Shown one piece after another: positions 1 through 12,346 of a DNA stretch of 64,000 nucleotides. Source of the DNA: Desulfosoma sp. (GTDB lineage: Bacteria > Desulfobacterota > Syntrophobacteria > Syntrophobacterales > DSM-9756); assembly GCA_037481875.1 (NCBI GenBank), contig JBBFKY010000002.1:291264-355263 (forward strand), written 5' to 3'. Both the position numbers and the translations under genes were made by a program. Position 1 is the first letter of the stretch, and each line of letters starts with the position of its first letter. The notes beneath the pieces are model-generated. The model did not search any database and was not told where the DNA came from. It worked only from the letters and a program-made list of their open reading frames with translations.

Positions 1-82
1 GTCTTTCTCTTGAGAGAGTTTTCTGATTTTTTATAGTTTTTCGACGGTGCAATCTTTTCCGGGCCAATGCAGGAGCGTTTCC

Positions 83-1066
83 ATGAGTAAGCCATCGGCG
101 TCTCTGCTCCAACGGGTCTTTGAGGACCTTGAGGGGCCGGCGGTTTCGGCGCTTAATAATTTTCTGGAATTTCTTGCGTCCCAAAGGGCTTTGAGCCAGG
201 CTACGGTAAAAAGTTATGGAGCCGACCTGGCCCAGTGGTTTCTTTATCTCGGAAAACTTCTGGGGCGGTCGCGTCTTGAGATGGAAGACCTCTCCGAAAC
301 GAACTTACGCCGCTTTGTTTTTCACAGGCATCCACGTCTCGCCAAGAGCAGTCAGGCGCGTTCCCTGGCAACATACCGATCCTTTTTTCGATTTTTGACA
401 GAAAGGTATGAACTGACATCCAATCCCGTTCGATCCCTGCGTTCTCCTAAAGTAAATGTCACGCTCCCGTCCTTTCTTGATGTGGATGATATGGTCGGTT
501 TCCTTAACGACTTGCAAAAAAAAGCCCAAGCCCCCTCCGCCCCTTGGACCAGAGTGCGAGATTGGGCTCTTTTTGAAACGCTTTACTCCACCGGGCTGCG
601 TGTTGGAGAACTGGTTCGACTCAACCGCGACCATGTGGACATGCAGGAGGGTTTGGTGCGTACATTGGGCAAAGGATCCAAGGAACGCATTGTGCCCATA
701 GGGTCCAAAGCGTTGCAAGCCATCGGCAGCTACTTCAAAGCCTTTTACAACCAGTGGCGTGGGCCGTACGATGCGAAAGCCTTGTTTCTCAACGTTCGAG
801 GAACTCGGTTGTCGGATCGTTCCGTGCGTCGTCTTCTGACGGAAAGACTTCGGGATGCCGGCCAATGGCGCCCTTTAAGCCCCCATGGTATTCGCCATAG
901 TTTTGCCACGCACCTTTTAAGTTCCGGGGCGGATCTCAGAAGTATTCAGGAAATGCTGGGGCACGCCGGTCTTTCCACCACGCAGAGATATACTAAGGTC
1001 GATCTGGACCATTTAATGAGTGTTTATGACGCGGCACATCCTCGAAGCCGCAAAGAAACACCTTAG
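83..1066 (+). CDS. xerC: Tyrosine recombinase XerC
   Basis: Site-specific tyrosine recombinase that resolves chromosome dimers at dif, normally together with XerD. The 327-aa protein has the N-terminal SAM-like core-binding region (about residues 20-115) and a C-terminal catalytic domain in which the usual catalytic residues are visible: Arg173 in GLRVGEL, Lys200 in GKGSKER, His268 and Arg271 in HGIRHSF, His294 in LGHAGL and the nucleophile Tyr303 in TQRYTK. The start at 83 is preferred over an upstream in-frame ATG at 47 because AGGAG lies at 71-75. XerC rather than XerD is inferred from its place directly before hslVU, a common neighbourhood for xerC. Length is slightly above the usual 300 residues. 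Confidence 0.93.
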   Translation: MSKPSASLLQRVFEDLEGPAVSALNNFLEFLASQRALSQATVKSYGADLAQWFLYLGKLLGRSRLEMEDLSETNLRRFVFHRHPRLAKSSQARSLATYRSFFRFLTERYELTSNPVRSLRSPKVNVTLPSFLDVDDMVGFLNDLQKKAQAPSAPWTRVRDWALFETLYSTGLRVGELVRLNRDHVDMQEGLVRTLGKGSKERIVPIGSKALQAIGSYFKAFYNQWRGPYDAKALFLNVRGTRLSDRSVRRLLTERLRDAGQWRPLSPHGIRHSFATHLLSSGADLRSIQEMLGHAGLSTTQRYTKVDLDHLMSVYDAAHPRSRKETP

Positions 1067-1110
1067 GAGGCCGGCCGGGAACGAAAAAGACCCTGCATCG
1101 AAGGCTCTAG

Positions 1111-1139
1111 TTAGGGGCAAGGCGCCGCCTCGCCTCTAC
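1111..1139. repeat. GC-rich palindromic spacer repeat (copy 1)
   Basis: Imperfect palindrome built around GGCGCCGCCTCGCC with flanking TAGGGGC and CCTCTAC arms, in the 190-bp xerC-hslV spacer. Its core recurs at 27832-27859, and a related palindrome lies at 57618-57646. It resembles REP-like elements of the form GTAGGGGC...GCCCCTAC. Confidence 0.5.
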
Positions 1140-1257
1140 GCGAATGTTTCATGGAAGGCGGCCTTCGACCGCTTACGATGCAGGCGGCACGGTCGCGATC
1201 CCAGAAAGAAATCTTTCTCGAACAAGGCCTTGGCCCCTGATGCCGGAAAGGAGATGC

Positions 1258-1821
1258 ATGACTCCACAACCCTCATCGCACACTCCATGGGCTCGATGCC
1301 ATGGAACGACCATCCTGGCCATTCATCGAGACCATCACGTGGTTATGGCCGGAGATGGCCAGGTTACCTTTGGTGACACGGTCATGAAGCAACAGGCTCG
1401 TAAAGTGCGAAAAATGTACCATGATCAGATTTTGGCCGGGTTTGCCGGCGCGACCGCTGATGCCTTTACGCTTTTTGAGCGGCTGGAAACCAAACTCGAG
1501 CAATACAACGGTAATCTCAAAAGGGCCGCCGTGGAACTAGCCAAGGATTGGCGAATGGATCGTGCGCTGCGACGTCTGGAAGCACTCCTTGTCGCGGCGG
1601 ATCACACGCAATGCCTGATTTTGAGCGGCACAGGCGATGTCATCGAACCTGATGACGGCTTGGCGGCCGTGGGTTCGGGAGGGCCCTATGCCCTCGCGGC
1701 GGCTCGAGCCCTTCTTCTGCACACGGATCTTCCCTTACGTGCGATCGTCGAAGAGGCTATGAAGATCGCCGCTCGGTTATGTATTTACACCAATGAAAAC
1801 TTTACCATAGAGGAGTTGTGA
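1258..1821 (+). CDS. hslV: ATP-dependent protease subunit HslV
   Basis: Peptidase subunit of the HslUV (ClpYQ) chaperone-protease, a T1 threonine peptidase that forms a dodecamer capped by HslU. The family signatures [36 protein letters not shown] and [12 protein letters not shown] are all present. The ATG at 1258 is the only one with a good ribosome site (GGAAAGGAG, 1245-1253). It places about 16 residues before the expected catalytic threonine (Thr17 in GTTI), whereas most HslV have only Met or a few residues there, so a longer propeptide seems to be removed. It is 187 aa with this start. It is followed 4 bp later by hslU, so the two are surely co-transcribed. Confidence 0.93.
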   Translation: MTPQPSSHTPWARCHGTTILAIHRDHHVVMAGDGQVTFGDTVMKQQARKVRKMYHDQILAGFAGATADAFTLFERLETKLEQYNGNLKRAAVELAKDWRMDRALRRLEALLVAADHTQCLILSGTGDVIEPDDGLAAVGSGGPYALAAARALLLHTDLPLRAIVEEAMKIAARLCIYTNENFTIEEL

Positions 1822-1825
1822 CACC

Positions 1826-3202
1826 ATGCAGCAGCCCTTGACGCCTGCGGAAATCGTGCGCGAACTGGACAAATTCGTTATCGGCCAAAAAGAGGCCAAG
1901 CGCATGGTAGCCATTGCTTTGCGGAACCGATGGCGCCGCCAACAGGTACCGGAACACCTGCGTGATGAAATCGCCCCCAAAAACATCATCATGATCGGCC
2001 CCACAGGCGTAGGGAAAACCGAAATCGCTCGACGCTTGGCCCGGCTGGCCCAGTCCCCTTTTCTTAAGGTGGAAGCCAGTAAATTCACCGAGGTGGGCTA
2101 TGTCGGGCGGGATGTGGAATCGATGATTCGAGATCTCACCGATCTGGCGGTGAACATGGTGAGATCAGAAGAGATGGAAGCCGTCCGGGTTAAAGCGGAG
2201 GAACTGGCGGAAGAAAAGCTTTTGGATATTCTTCTGCCCCCGTCAAGACGAGGTGTGTCGGGACAGAGTCGAGCCCAGGATGCGGCGGAAACGAGGCAGG
2301 ATGTGGACGAGGCCCAAAAAGTTGATGCCACACGAGAAAAACTTCGAAAAATGCTGCGCCAAGGGGCTCTGGACGATCGTTATGTGGAATTGGAAGTGGA
2401 AGATCGTTCCGTACCTGTCTTTGACCTTTTCGCCAGCGCCGGCATGGAGGAAATGGATTTTAACTTTCGCGAAATGCTAAGCTCGATGCTTCCCAGACGC
2501 ACGAAGCGGCGCAAGGTAAAAATTCCCGAAGCTCGTGAAATTTTGGTGGAACAGGAATCCCAGAGACTCATCGACATGGACAAGGTCATCCGGCAAGCCA
2601 TTGAACGGGTGGAACATTCGGGCATCATTTTTATCGACGAAATCGATAAGATCGCCGGGCGTGAAGGCACCCATGGACCTGATGTCTCTCGAGAAGGTGT
2701 GCAGCGTGACCTTCTACCCATTGTGGAAGGATCCACGGTCACCACCAAGTACGGCATGGTGCGCACAGACCATATTTTGTTTATCGCCAGCGGGGCTTTC
2801 CATATCGCCAAGCCTTCGGAACTGATTCCCGAGCTTCAAGGTCGCTTTCCAATTCGTGTCGAACTTCAGTCCCTCACGAAAGAAGACTTCGTGCGCATCC
2901 TTAAGGAACCGGAAAATGCTTTGATCACACAATACATCGCCCTTCTGGCCACGGAAGACGTGACCTTGGTTTTTGACGATGAGGCTATCGAAGAAATCGC
3001 GGAAATCGCATATCAGGTGAACGCACGAACGGAAAACATCGGAGCTCGAAGGTTACACACCATCATGGAAAAGCTGCTCTCGGACATTTCCTTCAATGCT
3101 CCGGAACTCAAAGGACAAACCCTTCACATTACTCGAGACTACGTGAAACAAACCTTGGAGAATATCGTCAAGGACGAAGATCTAAGCCGCTATATTCTCT
3201 AG
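1826..3202 (+). CDS. hslU: ATP-dependent protease ATPase subunit HslU
   Basis: AAA+ unfoldase that feeds substrates to HslV. The 458-aa protein shows Walker A GPTGVGKT at residues 58-65, the VGYVGRDVE pore region, a charged intermediate (I) domain at roughly 130-240, Walker B FIDEID near 269 and the C-terminal small domain ending in SRYIL, the tail that inserts into HslV. Length and domain order are standard (E. coli 443 aa). AGGAG at 1811-1815 supports the ATG at 1826. It lies directly after hslV. Confidence 0.96.
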   Translation: MQQPLTPAEIVRELDKFVIGQKEAKRMVAIALRNRWRRQQVPEHLRDEIAPKNIIMIGPTGVGKTEIARRLARLAQSPFLKVEASKFTEVGYVGRDVESMIRDLTDLAVNMVRSEEMEAVRVKAEELAEEKLLDILLPPSRRGVSGQSRAQDAAETRQDVDEAQKVDATREKLRKMLRQGALDDRYVELEVEDRSVPVFDLFASAGMEEMDFNFREMLSSMLPRRTKRRKVKIPEAREILVEQESQRLIDMDKVIRQAIERVEHSGIIFIDEIDKIAGREGTHGPDVSREGVQRDLLPIVEGSTVTTKYGMVRTDHILFIASGAFHIAKPSELIPELQGRFPIRVELQSLTKEDFVRILKEPENALITQYIALLATEDVTLVFDDEAIEEIAEIAYQVNARTENIGARRLHTIMEKLLSDISFNAPELKGQTLHITRDYVKQTLENIVKDEDLSRYIL

Positions 3203-5339
<2,137 letters not shown>

Positions 5340-5343
<4 letters not shown>

Positions 5344-6254
5344 AAAAAGATTTTCTCTCCCTTTGGGATGTGACTCGAGATGAGATCTTTTTCCTCATCG
5401 ATCAAGCCCTTGAGCTGAAAAAGGACTGGTCTCGAGGATCCCTGGAACCTGTGCTTCAAAGAAAAACCCTTGGGCTCCTCTTTACCAAACCGTCCACGAG
5501 AACGCGGGTTTCTTTTGAATGCGCCATGCATCGGCTCGGCGGAGCCTGCACCTTCTTGAGTGTTCAGGATACCCAACTTTCACGGGCGGAACCTCTTTCG
5601 GATACGGCAAGGGTTTTGTCCCGCTATCTGGATGCCTTGGTGGTGCGAACCTACGATCACCAGGACGTGGTCACTCTGGCACGCTACGCTTCCATTCCCG
5701 TGATCAACGGGTTGACGGACTTCTGTCATCCCTGTCAGGTTTTGAGCGATCTCATGACTGTGGCGGAAAAGAAAAAGCGAGTCGATGACCAAGTGGTGGC
5801 ATGGATCGGAGACGGAAATAACATGGCCCATTCCTGGATCAACGCTTCGGCGCGTTTGGGTTTTCGATTGAACATTTCCTGTCCGGAAGGTTACTGGCCG
5901 TCAGCTCAGGTGCTCGAAAGAGCCCGTCGCGAAGGGATCGCTGACATTGGCTTGTACGAGGACCCTGGGGCGGCCGTCAAGGAAGCGACTGTGATTAATA
6001 CGGACGTTTGGGCCAGTATGGGACAGGAACACGAAGCGGAAAAACGTCGCAAGGTCTTTCAGCCGTTCCAGGTGAATGCCGCTTTGTTGGCCAAAGCGCC
6101 CAAGGATGCTATCGTCCTTCATTGTCTTCCGGCCCATCGAGGTGAAGAAATTACGGAAGACGTTCTGGAAGGGCCGCAATCGGTTGTTTTTGATCAAGCG
6201 GAAAACCGGCTGCACGCACAGGCCGCGCTGCTTCGATGGCTTCTCACATCGTAG
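5340..6254 (+). CDS. argF: Ornithine carbamoyltransferase
   Basis: Transfers the carbamoyl group to ornithine to make citrulline. The carbamoyl-phosphate motif STRTR appears in FTKPSTRTRVSFE (near residue 53), with HPCQ in FCHPCQVLSD, the ornithine-binding DVWASMG loop and the catalytic cysteine in HCLPAHRG. The 304-aa length is typical. The start at 5340 overlaps the argD stop (ATGA) and follows AAGGAGTGG at 5326-5334; an upstream GTG at 5331 is less likely. Confidence 0.95.
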
Positions 6255-6260
6255 TATCTC

Positions 6261-6290
6261 TTGTCAAAATGCGCAATCATCCGTTATGTA
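6261..6290 (+). promoter_or_regulatory. Possible sigma-70 promoter before argG
   Basis: TTGTCA at 6261-6266 and TATGTA at 6285-6290, 18 bp apart, sit in the 124-bp argF-argG spacer, the longest gap within the arg run. The match is moderate; it may give argGH and the lysine genes extra transcription independent of argBDF. Confidence 0.3.
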
Positions 6291-6378
6291 GGACGTCTCT
6301 CGGTGGGTTTTACGAAACTACAAGGAGAAAAAAACGATAGAGAACCCAGACCCACATGGTAAGGAGAACCGTACGATC

Positions 6379-7599
6379 ATGGGCACAAGCAAAGTGGTTT
6401 TGGCCTATTCCGGAGGCTTGGACACTTCGATCATTCTCAAGTGGCTTATTGAAACCTATGACTGCGAGGTCGTGGCTTTTGCAGCCGACCTGGGCCAAGG
6501 GGACGACCTCAAGGCCATCGAACAAAAGGCCCTGAACACTGGAGCCGTCAAGGCTCGTGTGGAGGATCTTCGAGAAGAATTCGTTCGAGATTTTGTCTTT
6601 CCCGCTTTTCGAGCCAACGTCATTTACGAAGGACAGTACCTCTTGGGAACGGCCATCGCCAGGCCCCTCATAGCCAAAAGACAAGTGGAAATCGCTCAGG
6701 AAGAAGGCGCCGATGCGGTCAGTCACGGCGCCACCGGAAAAGGCAACGATCAGGTGCGTTTTGAACTCACCTACACCGCCCTGGCTCCCCATCTTAAAGT
6801 CATCGCCCCTTGGCGCGAATGGGACCTCAAATCCCGCCAAGCCCTTTTGGATTTTGCTCATAAACACGGTATTCCCGTCCCTGTCACTCCCGAAAAGCCC
6901 TATAGCTGCGATGCAAATTTGCTGCATATCAGCTACGAGGGAGGCATTTTGGAAGATCCATGGAGGGAACCTGACCCGTCCATGTTCACCCTTACAGTGG
7001 ACCCTCGTGAAGCCCCGGACGAACCGGAAGTGTTGGAATTGGACTTCCTTCGAGGGGATCCTGTCGCAATCAACGGGCAGGCCATGACACCGGCAACTCT
7101 GCTTCAGACCCTTAACCGCATCGGCGGTCGTCATGGTGTCGGACGAGCGGACGTGGTGGAAAGCCGGTTTGTGGGCATGAAATCGCGAGGTGTGTATGAG
7201 ACGCCAGGCGGAACCATTTTGCGTATCGCGCATCGAGCCATGGAATCCATTACCATGGATAGGGAAGTGATGTTCCTTAGAGACTCTCTCATTCCTCAGT
7301 ACGCCAAACTGATCTACAACGGCTTTTGGTATGCGCCCGAAAGGGTGGCTTTGCAAAGCCTCATCGACACTTCCCAGGAAAATGTCTCGGGCACCGTTCG
7401 CTTGAAGCTCTACAAAGGAAACTGCACCGTCATCGGCAGAAAGTCGAACCAGTCCCTTTATGATCCGCAATTGGCCACCTTTGAAGAAGAAGATGTGTAT
7501 CGGCAAAGCGACGCCACTGGATTTATTCGATTGCAGGGATTACGCCTTCGAGTCCAAAACTTGGTGAAAAGCCGCGCACAAGGACGAACACATGTCTGA
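6379..7599 (+). CDS. argG: Argininosuccinate synthase
   Basis: Joins citrulline and aspartate with ATP to give argininosuccinate. The 406-aa protein starts with the PP-loop AYSGGLDTS (residues 8-16) and contains [15 protein letters not shown] and [17 protein letters not shown], hallmarks of the family. Start at 6379 has AAGGAGAAC at 6361-6369. The last codons overlap argH by 8 bp. A long open frame on the opposite strand is a shadow of this gene. Confidence 0.96.
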   Translation: MGTSKVVLAYSGGLDTSIILKWLIETYDCEVVAFAADLGQGDDLKAIEQKALNTGAVKARVEDLREEFVRDFVFPAFRANVIYEGQYLLGTAIARPLIAKRQVEIAQEEGADAVSHGATGKGNDQVRFELTYTALAPHLKVIAPWREWDLKSRQALLDFAHKHGIPVPVTPEKPYSCDANLLHISYEGGILEDPWREPDPSMFTLTVDPREAPDEPEVLELDFLRGDPVAINGQAMTPATLLQTLNRIGGRHGVGRADVVESRFVGMKSRGVYETPGGTILRIAHRAMESITMDREVMFLRDSLIPQYAKLIYNGFWYAPERVALQSLIDTSQENVSGTVRLKLYKGNCTVIGRKSNQSLYDPQLATFEEEDVYRQSDATGFIRLQGLRLRVQNLVKSRAQGRTHV

Positions 7600-9010
7600 A
7601 AAGATGTGGCAAGGCCGATTTGAACAGCCCACCGATTCTCTGGTGGAAGAGTACACGGCATCCATTCACTTTGACCGACGTCTCTATCGATACGACATTC
7701 AAGGGAGCATGGCCCATTGCCGTATGCTCGCCGAATGCGGCATCATTGCCCATGAAGAAGCGTCCCAGATTATCCAAGGTTTAGGGGAAATTCTTCGGGA
7801 AATTGAACGGGGGGAATTGCCTCTCAATGCCGGCCAGGAAGACATTCACATGGCCGTCGAGCAAAGGCTCATGCAAAAGATCGGCGAGGTAGGCGGAAAG
7901 TTGCATACCGCCCGCAGCCGAAACGATCAGGTGGCTTTGGACACTAGGCTTTACATGCGGGATGTGGTTCTGGAATGTCGGCGGCTTCTTTTGGAAACCG
8001 TGAGTCTTTTGACCGAGCTGGCGGAAAAGAACATCGACATCATCATGCCGGGTTACACCCATCTGCAGCATGCACAACCTGTGCTCCTTTCCCACCATCT
8101 CATGGCCTATGTGGAAATGTTTCTTCGAGACGAAGCGCGTCTTGCTCAGTGTTATGAACGGATCAACGTGCTTCCTCTGGGGAGTGCTGCTCTTGCAGGC
8201 ACCACCTTTCCCATCGACATGGAAAGGACCGCCCGTGCCTTGGGTTTTTCGGCGATTACGCGAAATAGCATGGATGCCGTCAGTGATCGTGATTATTTGA
8301 TTGAATTTTGTGCGGCTGCGGCCATTCTGATGATGCACGTGAGCCGTTTTGCGGAAGAACTGGTTCTGTGGTCCACTTCGGAATTCGGATTCATCGAGAT
8401 CAGCGATGCCTTCTGCACCGGCTCCAGCATTATGCCTCAAAAGAAAAACCCTGATGTTCCGGAACTCATGCGCGGGAAAAGCGCCCGCGTTTATGGAAAC
8501 CTTATGGCTTTACTCACCCTTACCAAAAGCCTACCCCTGACTTACAACCGAGATCTTCAAGAGGACAAGGAACCCGCTTTCGACACGGCCGATACGGTGC
8601 GTCAGACTCTGGCCGTCTTCAACAAGATGCTTCCAGAACTCAAGTTTCACAAGGAACGCATGGAAGCCGCCGCGGCTCAGGGCTATGCCCTGGCCACGGA
8701 GATAGCGGACTACTTGGTGCGCAAAGGTGTTCCCTTTCGAAAAGCCCATCATGTGGTCGGACAACTGGTGCACCATTGCGAAAGACTCGGTAAGGATTTC
8801 ACGGACTGTACCGTGGAGGAACTCAAGAAGTTTCACAAGGCTTTGGATGCGGATCTCTTCGGGCTGCTCACATTGCAAAGCGCCGTCGAACGGCGTCTGT
8901 CCTTAGGAGGGACAAGCCCACAAAGGGTCCGGGAAGCCATCGGTGCGGTGCGTGTTGAGACCACGAAACGGCTTGAGCGTCTCCATGCCGATGCACCGCA
9001 TATGTCTTGA
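7592..9010 (+). CDS. argH: Argininosuccinate lyase
   Basis: Splits argininosuccinate into arginine and fumarate, the last step of the pathway. Fumarase/aspartase superfamily fold; the catalytic-loop signature [13 protein letters not shown] is present near residue 278, with [10 protein letters not shown] and TVRQTLAVF also typical. It is 472 aa, normal length, and overlaps the end of argG (ATG at 7592, argG stop at 7597-7599), so the two are translationally coupled. Confidence 0.96.
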   Translation: MSEKMWQGRFEQPTDSLVEEYTASIHFDRRLYRYDIQGSMAHCRMLAECGIIAHEEASQIIQGLGEILREIERGELPLNAGQEDIHMAVEQRLMQKIGEVGGKLHTARSRNDQVALDTRLYMRDVVLECRRLLLETVSLLTELAEKNIDIIMPGYTHLQHAQPVLLSHHLMAYVEMFLRDEARLAQCYERINVLPLGSAALAGTTFPIDMERTARALGFSAITRNSMDAVSDRDYLIEFCAAAAILMMHVSRFAEELVLWSTSEFGFIEISDAFCTGSSIMPQKKNPDVPELMRGKSARVYGNLMALLTLTKSLPLTYNRDLQEDKEPAFDTADTVRQTLAVFNKMLPELKFHKERMEAAAAQGYALATEIADYLVRKGVPFRKAHHVVGQLVHHCERLGKDFTDCTVEELKKFHKALDADLFGLLTLQSAVERRLSLGGTSPQRVREAIGAVRVETTKRLERLHADAPHMS

Positions 9011-9068
9011 GCTCGGTGGCTTCGGTATTTGTTGAGCGCCCGAGGCGGTCATGATAGAGGATGCCATC

Positions 9069-10157
9069 ATGCGCGTATGTCCTTTAAATCTCGGCAAATC
9101 CGGAAGGACGTGGCTGTTTCGCACTCCCTTAATGCTCGCCCTGGTTTTTGCGGCAGGCTCCTGCGGAAAAAAAACGTCGCCATGGCCCACAGGCCTTGAA
9201 AAGCCGCCTCAGGTGGTCAACATTCGAGCCCAAGTGGTGGACGGGCATGTGGAACTTTCCTGGCCCATTCCCCAGATCTTTCAGCAAAAGAGACAGCCCG
9301 GGGATCTTTTGTTTGTCGTGCAACGGGAACACTCGGATCTGCAACGGGCTCAGTGCAGCGAATGCCCTCCGGAAGCTGTAGAAACCCTGGTGCGCATCGA
9401 TCCTTCGAGCCACGGCCCATGGCAAGTGCAACAAGACGTGGTCCGATGGACGGACACATCCGCAAAACCTGAGGAGGTTTATCGTTATTGGATCGGCATT
9501 ATGGACAAGAAGGAACGGCTCGTATCCCTTTCGGCATCAGTGCGTGTCCATGTAACCGCGGAGCCGCGACCCCTCAAGAAAGTGGAAACACTTGCCGATT
9601 CCCGAGGCCTTCTGGTCCGTTGGGATGCCCCGACAGCGGCAGCCAAGATGCCGGATCCGCAATTGTTCTTTCTTATCGAGAGACGTTTGAAAGGACTGGA
9701 CTGGGAGCCCTTGAATCCGGAATTGTTTCAGGGAAACAGTTATCTGGATACCTCCGTGGAGCCGCAACGGCTTTATCAGTATCGAGTACGATCGGCCCGT
9801 CGAGTTCTGGATGCCGATGTTTTCGGGCCGTGGACGGAAAGCACCTTTACCAAAGCCCCCGAAAAGGTCCCCCCTCCGCCGCCTAAGACCGTTTGGGCTG
9901 TTCCCGCTGGCGAAAAAATGGAAGTGCACTGGACGGAATGTCCTCTTCCTGTGGCCGGGTATCATGTGTATCGGCGAGAGGGCAAAACTATTATTCGCCT
10001 CACCGCGGAGCCTCTTAAAAACCCTCCTTTCACGGACACCAAGGTGGAACCCAACAAGGTCTATCATTATGCCGTTTCATCGGTCAGCCCCGATGCACCT
10101 TATAAGGAAGGGCTTCTTTCCAAGTGGGCGGAAGTGCGCCACGTTCGGTTTAAATAG
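9069..10157 (+). CDS. Fibronectin type III-like lipoprotein, function unknown
   Basis: I do not recognise a specific family function. The 362-aa product begins with a basic n-region, a hydrophobic stretch (TPLMLALVFAAGSC) and a lipobox ending AGSC, so it should be a lipid-anchored envelope protein. The mature part contains two or three beta-rich units of fibronectin type III character (repeated V..L.W, YRYW, YQYRV, VYHYAVSSV patterns near residues 55-160, 170-260 and 270-355). Start 9069 follows AGAGGA at 9056-9061. It lies between argH and lysA, where many deltaproteobacteria keep a small lipoprotein gene; this one is much larger. Its link to amino-acid synthesis is positional only. Confidence 0.7.
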   Translation: MRVCPLNLGKSGRTWLFRTPLMLALVFAAGSCGKKTSPWPTGLEKPPQVVNIRAQVVDGHVELSWPIPQIFQQKRQPGDLLFVVQREHSDLQRAQCSECPPEAVETLVRIDPSSHGPWQVQQDVVRWTDTSAKPEEVYRYWIGIMDKKERLVSLSASVRVHVTAEPRPLKKVETLADSRGLLVRWDAPTAAAKMPDPQLFFLIERRLKGLDWEPLNPELFQGNSYLDTSVEPQRLYQYRVRSARRVLDADVFGPWTESTFTKAPEKVPPPPPKTVWAVPAGEKMEVHWTECPLPVAGYHVYRREGKTIIRLTAEPLKNPPFTDTKVEPNKVYHYAVSSVSPDAPYKEGLLSKWAEVRHVRFK

Positions 10158-10193
10158 GATCATCGTCGATGACGGGTTGTTTGGGGAGAAAAC

Positions 10194-11444
10194 ATGCACC
10201 ATTTCGAGTATCGTGACGGAAGATTGTACGGGGAAGATGTCCCCGTGGACACCATCGCTCGGGAAGTGGGAACACCGGTTTACATCTACAGCCGAGCCAC
10301 GCTGACGCACCATTTTCAGGTCTTTGACGGAGCTTTTTCCCATATTCCTCATTTGACCTGCTATTCCGTCAAGGCCAATTCCAACCTGGCGATTCTGTCT
10401 CTTTTTGGATCCTTGGGCGGCGGTGTGGACATTGTTTCGGGAGGGGAACTGTACCGAGCACGACGAGCCGGCATTCCTTCAGCCAAGATCGTCTATTCGG
10501 GCGTCGGCAAGACTCGGGAAGAAATCGATGAGGCCCTTTCCGCAGACATTCTCATGTTCAACATCGAATCACGCCAAGAACTGGAGGCCATCAGCCAGAG
10601 AGCTCAAGCCTTGGGACGTACCGCTCGCATTGCACTCAGGGTGAATCCCGACGTGGACCCCAAAACCCATCCTTACATTACGACGGGGATGGAAAAAAAC
10701 AAGTTCGGCATTCGTGTGGAAGAGGCCATTGAAAGTTATCGATACGCCACGAGGCTTCCCAATATTCAGGTGGTGGGAATCGATTGCCATATCGGCAGCC
10801 AATTGACCGACATACGACCTTTTGTGGACGCCCTGAAAAGGCTTCGCGTCCTTATGGAACGCTTATACGCTTTGGGAATTGGGGTGCACTATCTGGATCT
10901 CGGAGGCGGTTTGGGAATCACCTATGCTGATGAGGAACCGCCCCATCCCGTCGAATACGCCCAGGCGATCCTCAAAGAAATGAACGGGCTTTCCTGCACC
11001 TTGGTTTTTGAACCAGGCCGAGTCATTGTGGGGAATGCCGGCATTTTGGTGACCCGCGTGCTGTTTACCAAAACCACGCCAAGCAAGCATTTCGTCATCG
11101 TGGACGCGGGCATGAATGATCTGATTCGTCCAAGTCTTTACGGAGCCTACCACCATATTCAACCCGTGATGGTTTCAAACAGAGAATCAATCCCGGTGGA
11201 CGTGGTCGGGCCCATCTGTGAAAGCGGTGATTTTCTGGCTCGCGACAGGACCTTGCCACGAGTGGTACCGGGAGAACTCTTGGCGGTGATGAGCGCCGGT
11301 GCTTATGGTTTCAGCATGGCTTCCAACTACAATTCTCGACGGCGTCCCGCGGAAGTGTTGGTGGACGGTGAAACCTTTCATGTGATTCGTCAGCGGGAAA
11401 CTTGGGAAGATTTGGTTCGGCTGGAAAACATTCCCCAATGGTGA
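10194..11444 (+). CDS. lysA: Diaminopimelate decarboxylase
   Basis: PLP enzyme that decarboxylates meso-diaminopimelate to lysine. The Schiff-base lysine is in YSVKANSN (about residue 61); HIGSQ, the LDLGGGLG loop, the FEPGR phosphate-binding motif and the active-site cysteine in GPICESGD follow. It is 416 aa, normal length. It starts the lysine cluster lysA-dapF-dapA-dapB-dapL, 36 bp after the lipoprotein gene. Confidence 0.96.
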   Translation: MHHFEYRDGRLYGEDVPVDTIAREVGTPVYIYSRATLTHHFQVFDGAFSHIPHLTCYSVKANSNLAILSLFGSLGGGVDIVSGGELYRARRAGIPSAKIVYSGVGKTREEIDEALSADILMFNIESRQELEAISQRAQALGRTARIALRVNPDVDPKTHPYITTGMEKNKFGIRVEEAIESYRYATRLPNIQVVGIDCHIGSQLTDIRPFVDALKRLRVLMERLYALGIGVHYLDLGGGLGITYADEEPPHPVEYAQAILKEMNGLSCTLVFEPGRVIVGNAGILVTRVLFTKTTPSKHFVIVDAGMNDLIRPSLYGAYHHIQPVMVSNRESIPVDVVGPICESGDFLARDRTLPRVVPGELLAVMSAGAYGFSMASNYNSRRRPAEVLVDGETFHVIRQRETWEDLVRLENIPQW

Positions 11445-11453
11445 GGCTGCGCC

Positions 11454-12314
11454 ATGGAGCGTGTTCCCTTCTTTAAGATGACCGGTTCCGGAAACGATTT
11501 TATCATCATTGACAACCGACAGGGTATGATCCCTTTAGAAGGAAGCCGGGACTTTGTCAAAGCGGTCTGCCGAAGGAAGCTCTCAGCCGGCGCCGATGGT
11601 GTCATTCTCATTGAAAGCGATTCGGAATGCGATTTTTCCTGGCGTTTTTTCAATGCAGACGGCAGTGAAGCGGAAATGTGCGGCAACGGCGCGCGTTGCG
11701 CCGCTCGATTCGCTCACCTTCAAGGCATCGTGACCCGAAACACCATGACCTTTCGAACTCTTGCCGGAACAATTCAAGCCCAGGTGGATGGCATACGTGT
11801 GCGCGTGCAAATGACCCCTCCTCACGGCTATGAACCGAATCTGGAAGTTTCGATACAGGGGCAATCGCTGCGCGTCCATTTTATCAACACAGGGGTGCCT
11901 CACGTGGTGCTCTTTCTTGATTCCCCAAATCAACTTTCCCAGTTTGACGTTTTCTCCATCGGACGGGCTCTGCGTTACCATTCCCGTTTCGCCCCAGCCG
12001 GTACCAACGCCAATTTCGTCACCGTTCTTGGACCATCCCAACTCAAGATCCGAACTTATGAACGTGGCGTGGAAGATGAAACCTTGGCTTGCGGTACCGG
12101 ATCCATTGCTGCGGCTCTAATTGCTACCGCTCAAGGCCTTGTGCGACCTCCCGTGCAGGTGGAAACCCAAAGCGGTGAAACACTGGTGATTCATTTTCAA
12201 GAAAGTGGCGGGGAATTTCGTGATGTCTTTCTTGAGGGGGATGCCAAAGTGGTTTACGAAGGCCTTTTGTGGAATGAGACGCTCGGTGCGGCATCCAAGA
12301 GTCAGAATGTTTAA
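11454..12314 (+). CDS. dapF: Diaminopimelate epimerase
   Basis: Converts LL- to meso-diaminopimelate without a cofactor. The two catalytic cysteines are visible: EMCGNGARC (about residue 76) and LACGTGSIAAAL (about residue 213), with the N-terminal KMTGSGNDF signature. It is 286 aa. Its presence next to dapL makes sense, as DapL yields the LL isomer that DapF then epimerises for peptidoglycan and LysA. Confidence 0.95.
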   Translation: MERVPFFKMTGSGNDFIIIDNRQGMIPLEGSRDFVKAVCRRKLSAGADGVILIESDSECDFSWRFFNADGSEAEMCGNGARCAARFAHLQGIVTRNTMTFRTLAGTIQAQVDGIRVRVQMTPPHGYEPNLEVSIQGQSLRVHFINTGVPHVVLFLDSPNQLSQFDVFSIGRALRYHSRFAPAGTNANFVTVLGPSQLKIRTYERGVEDETLACGTGSIAAALIATAQGLVRPPVQVETQSGETLVIHFQESGGEFRDVFLEGDAKVVYEGLLWNETLGAASKSQNV

Positions 12315-12346
12315 GATTCCGTAGTCCTAGAAACAAGGAGGGAATC

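Noticed and set aside
6310-7506. 398-aa open frame antisense to argG
   Set aside because: It is an out-of-frame shadow of a clear argG with no ribosome site.
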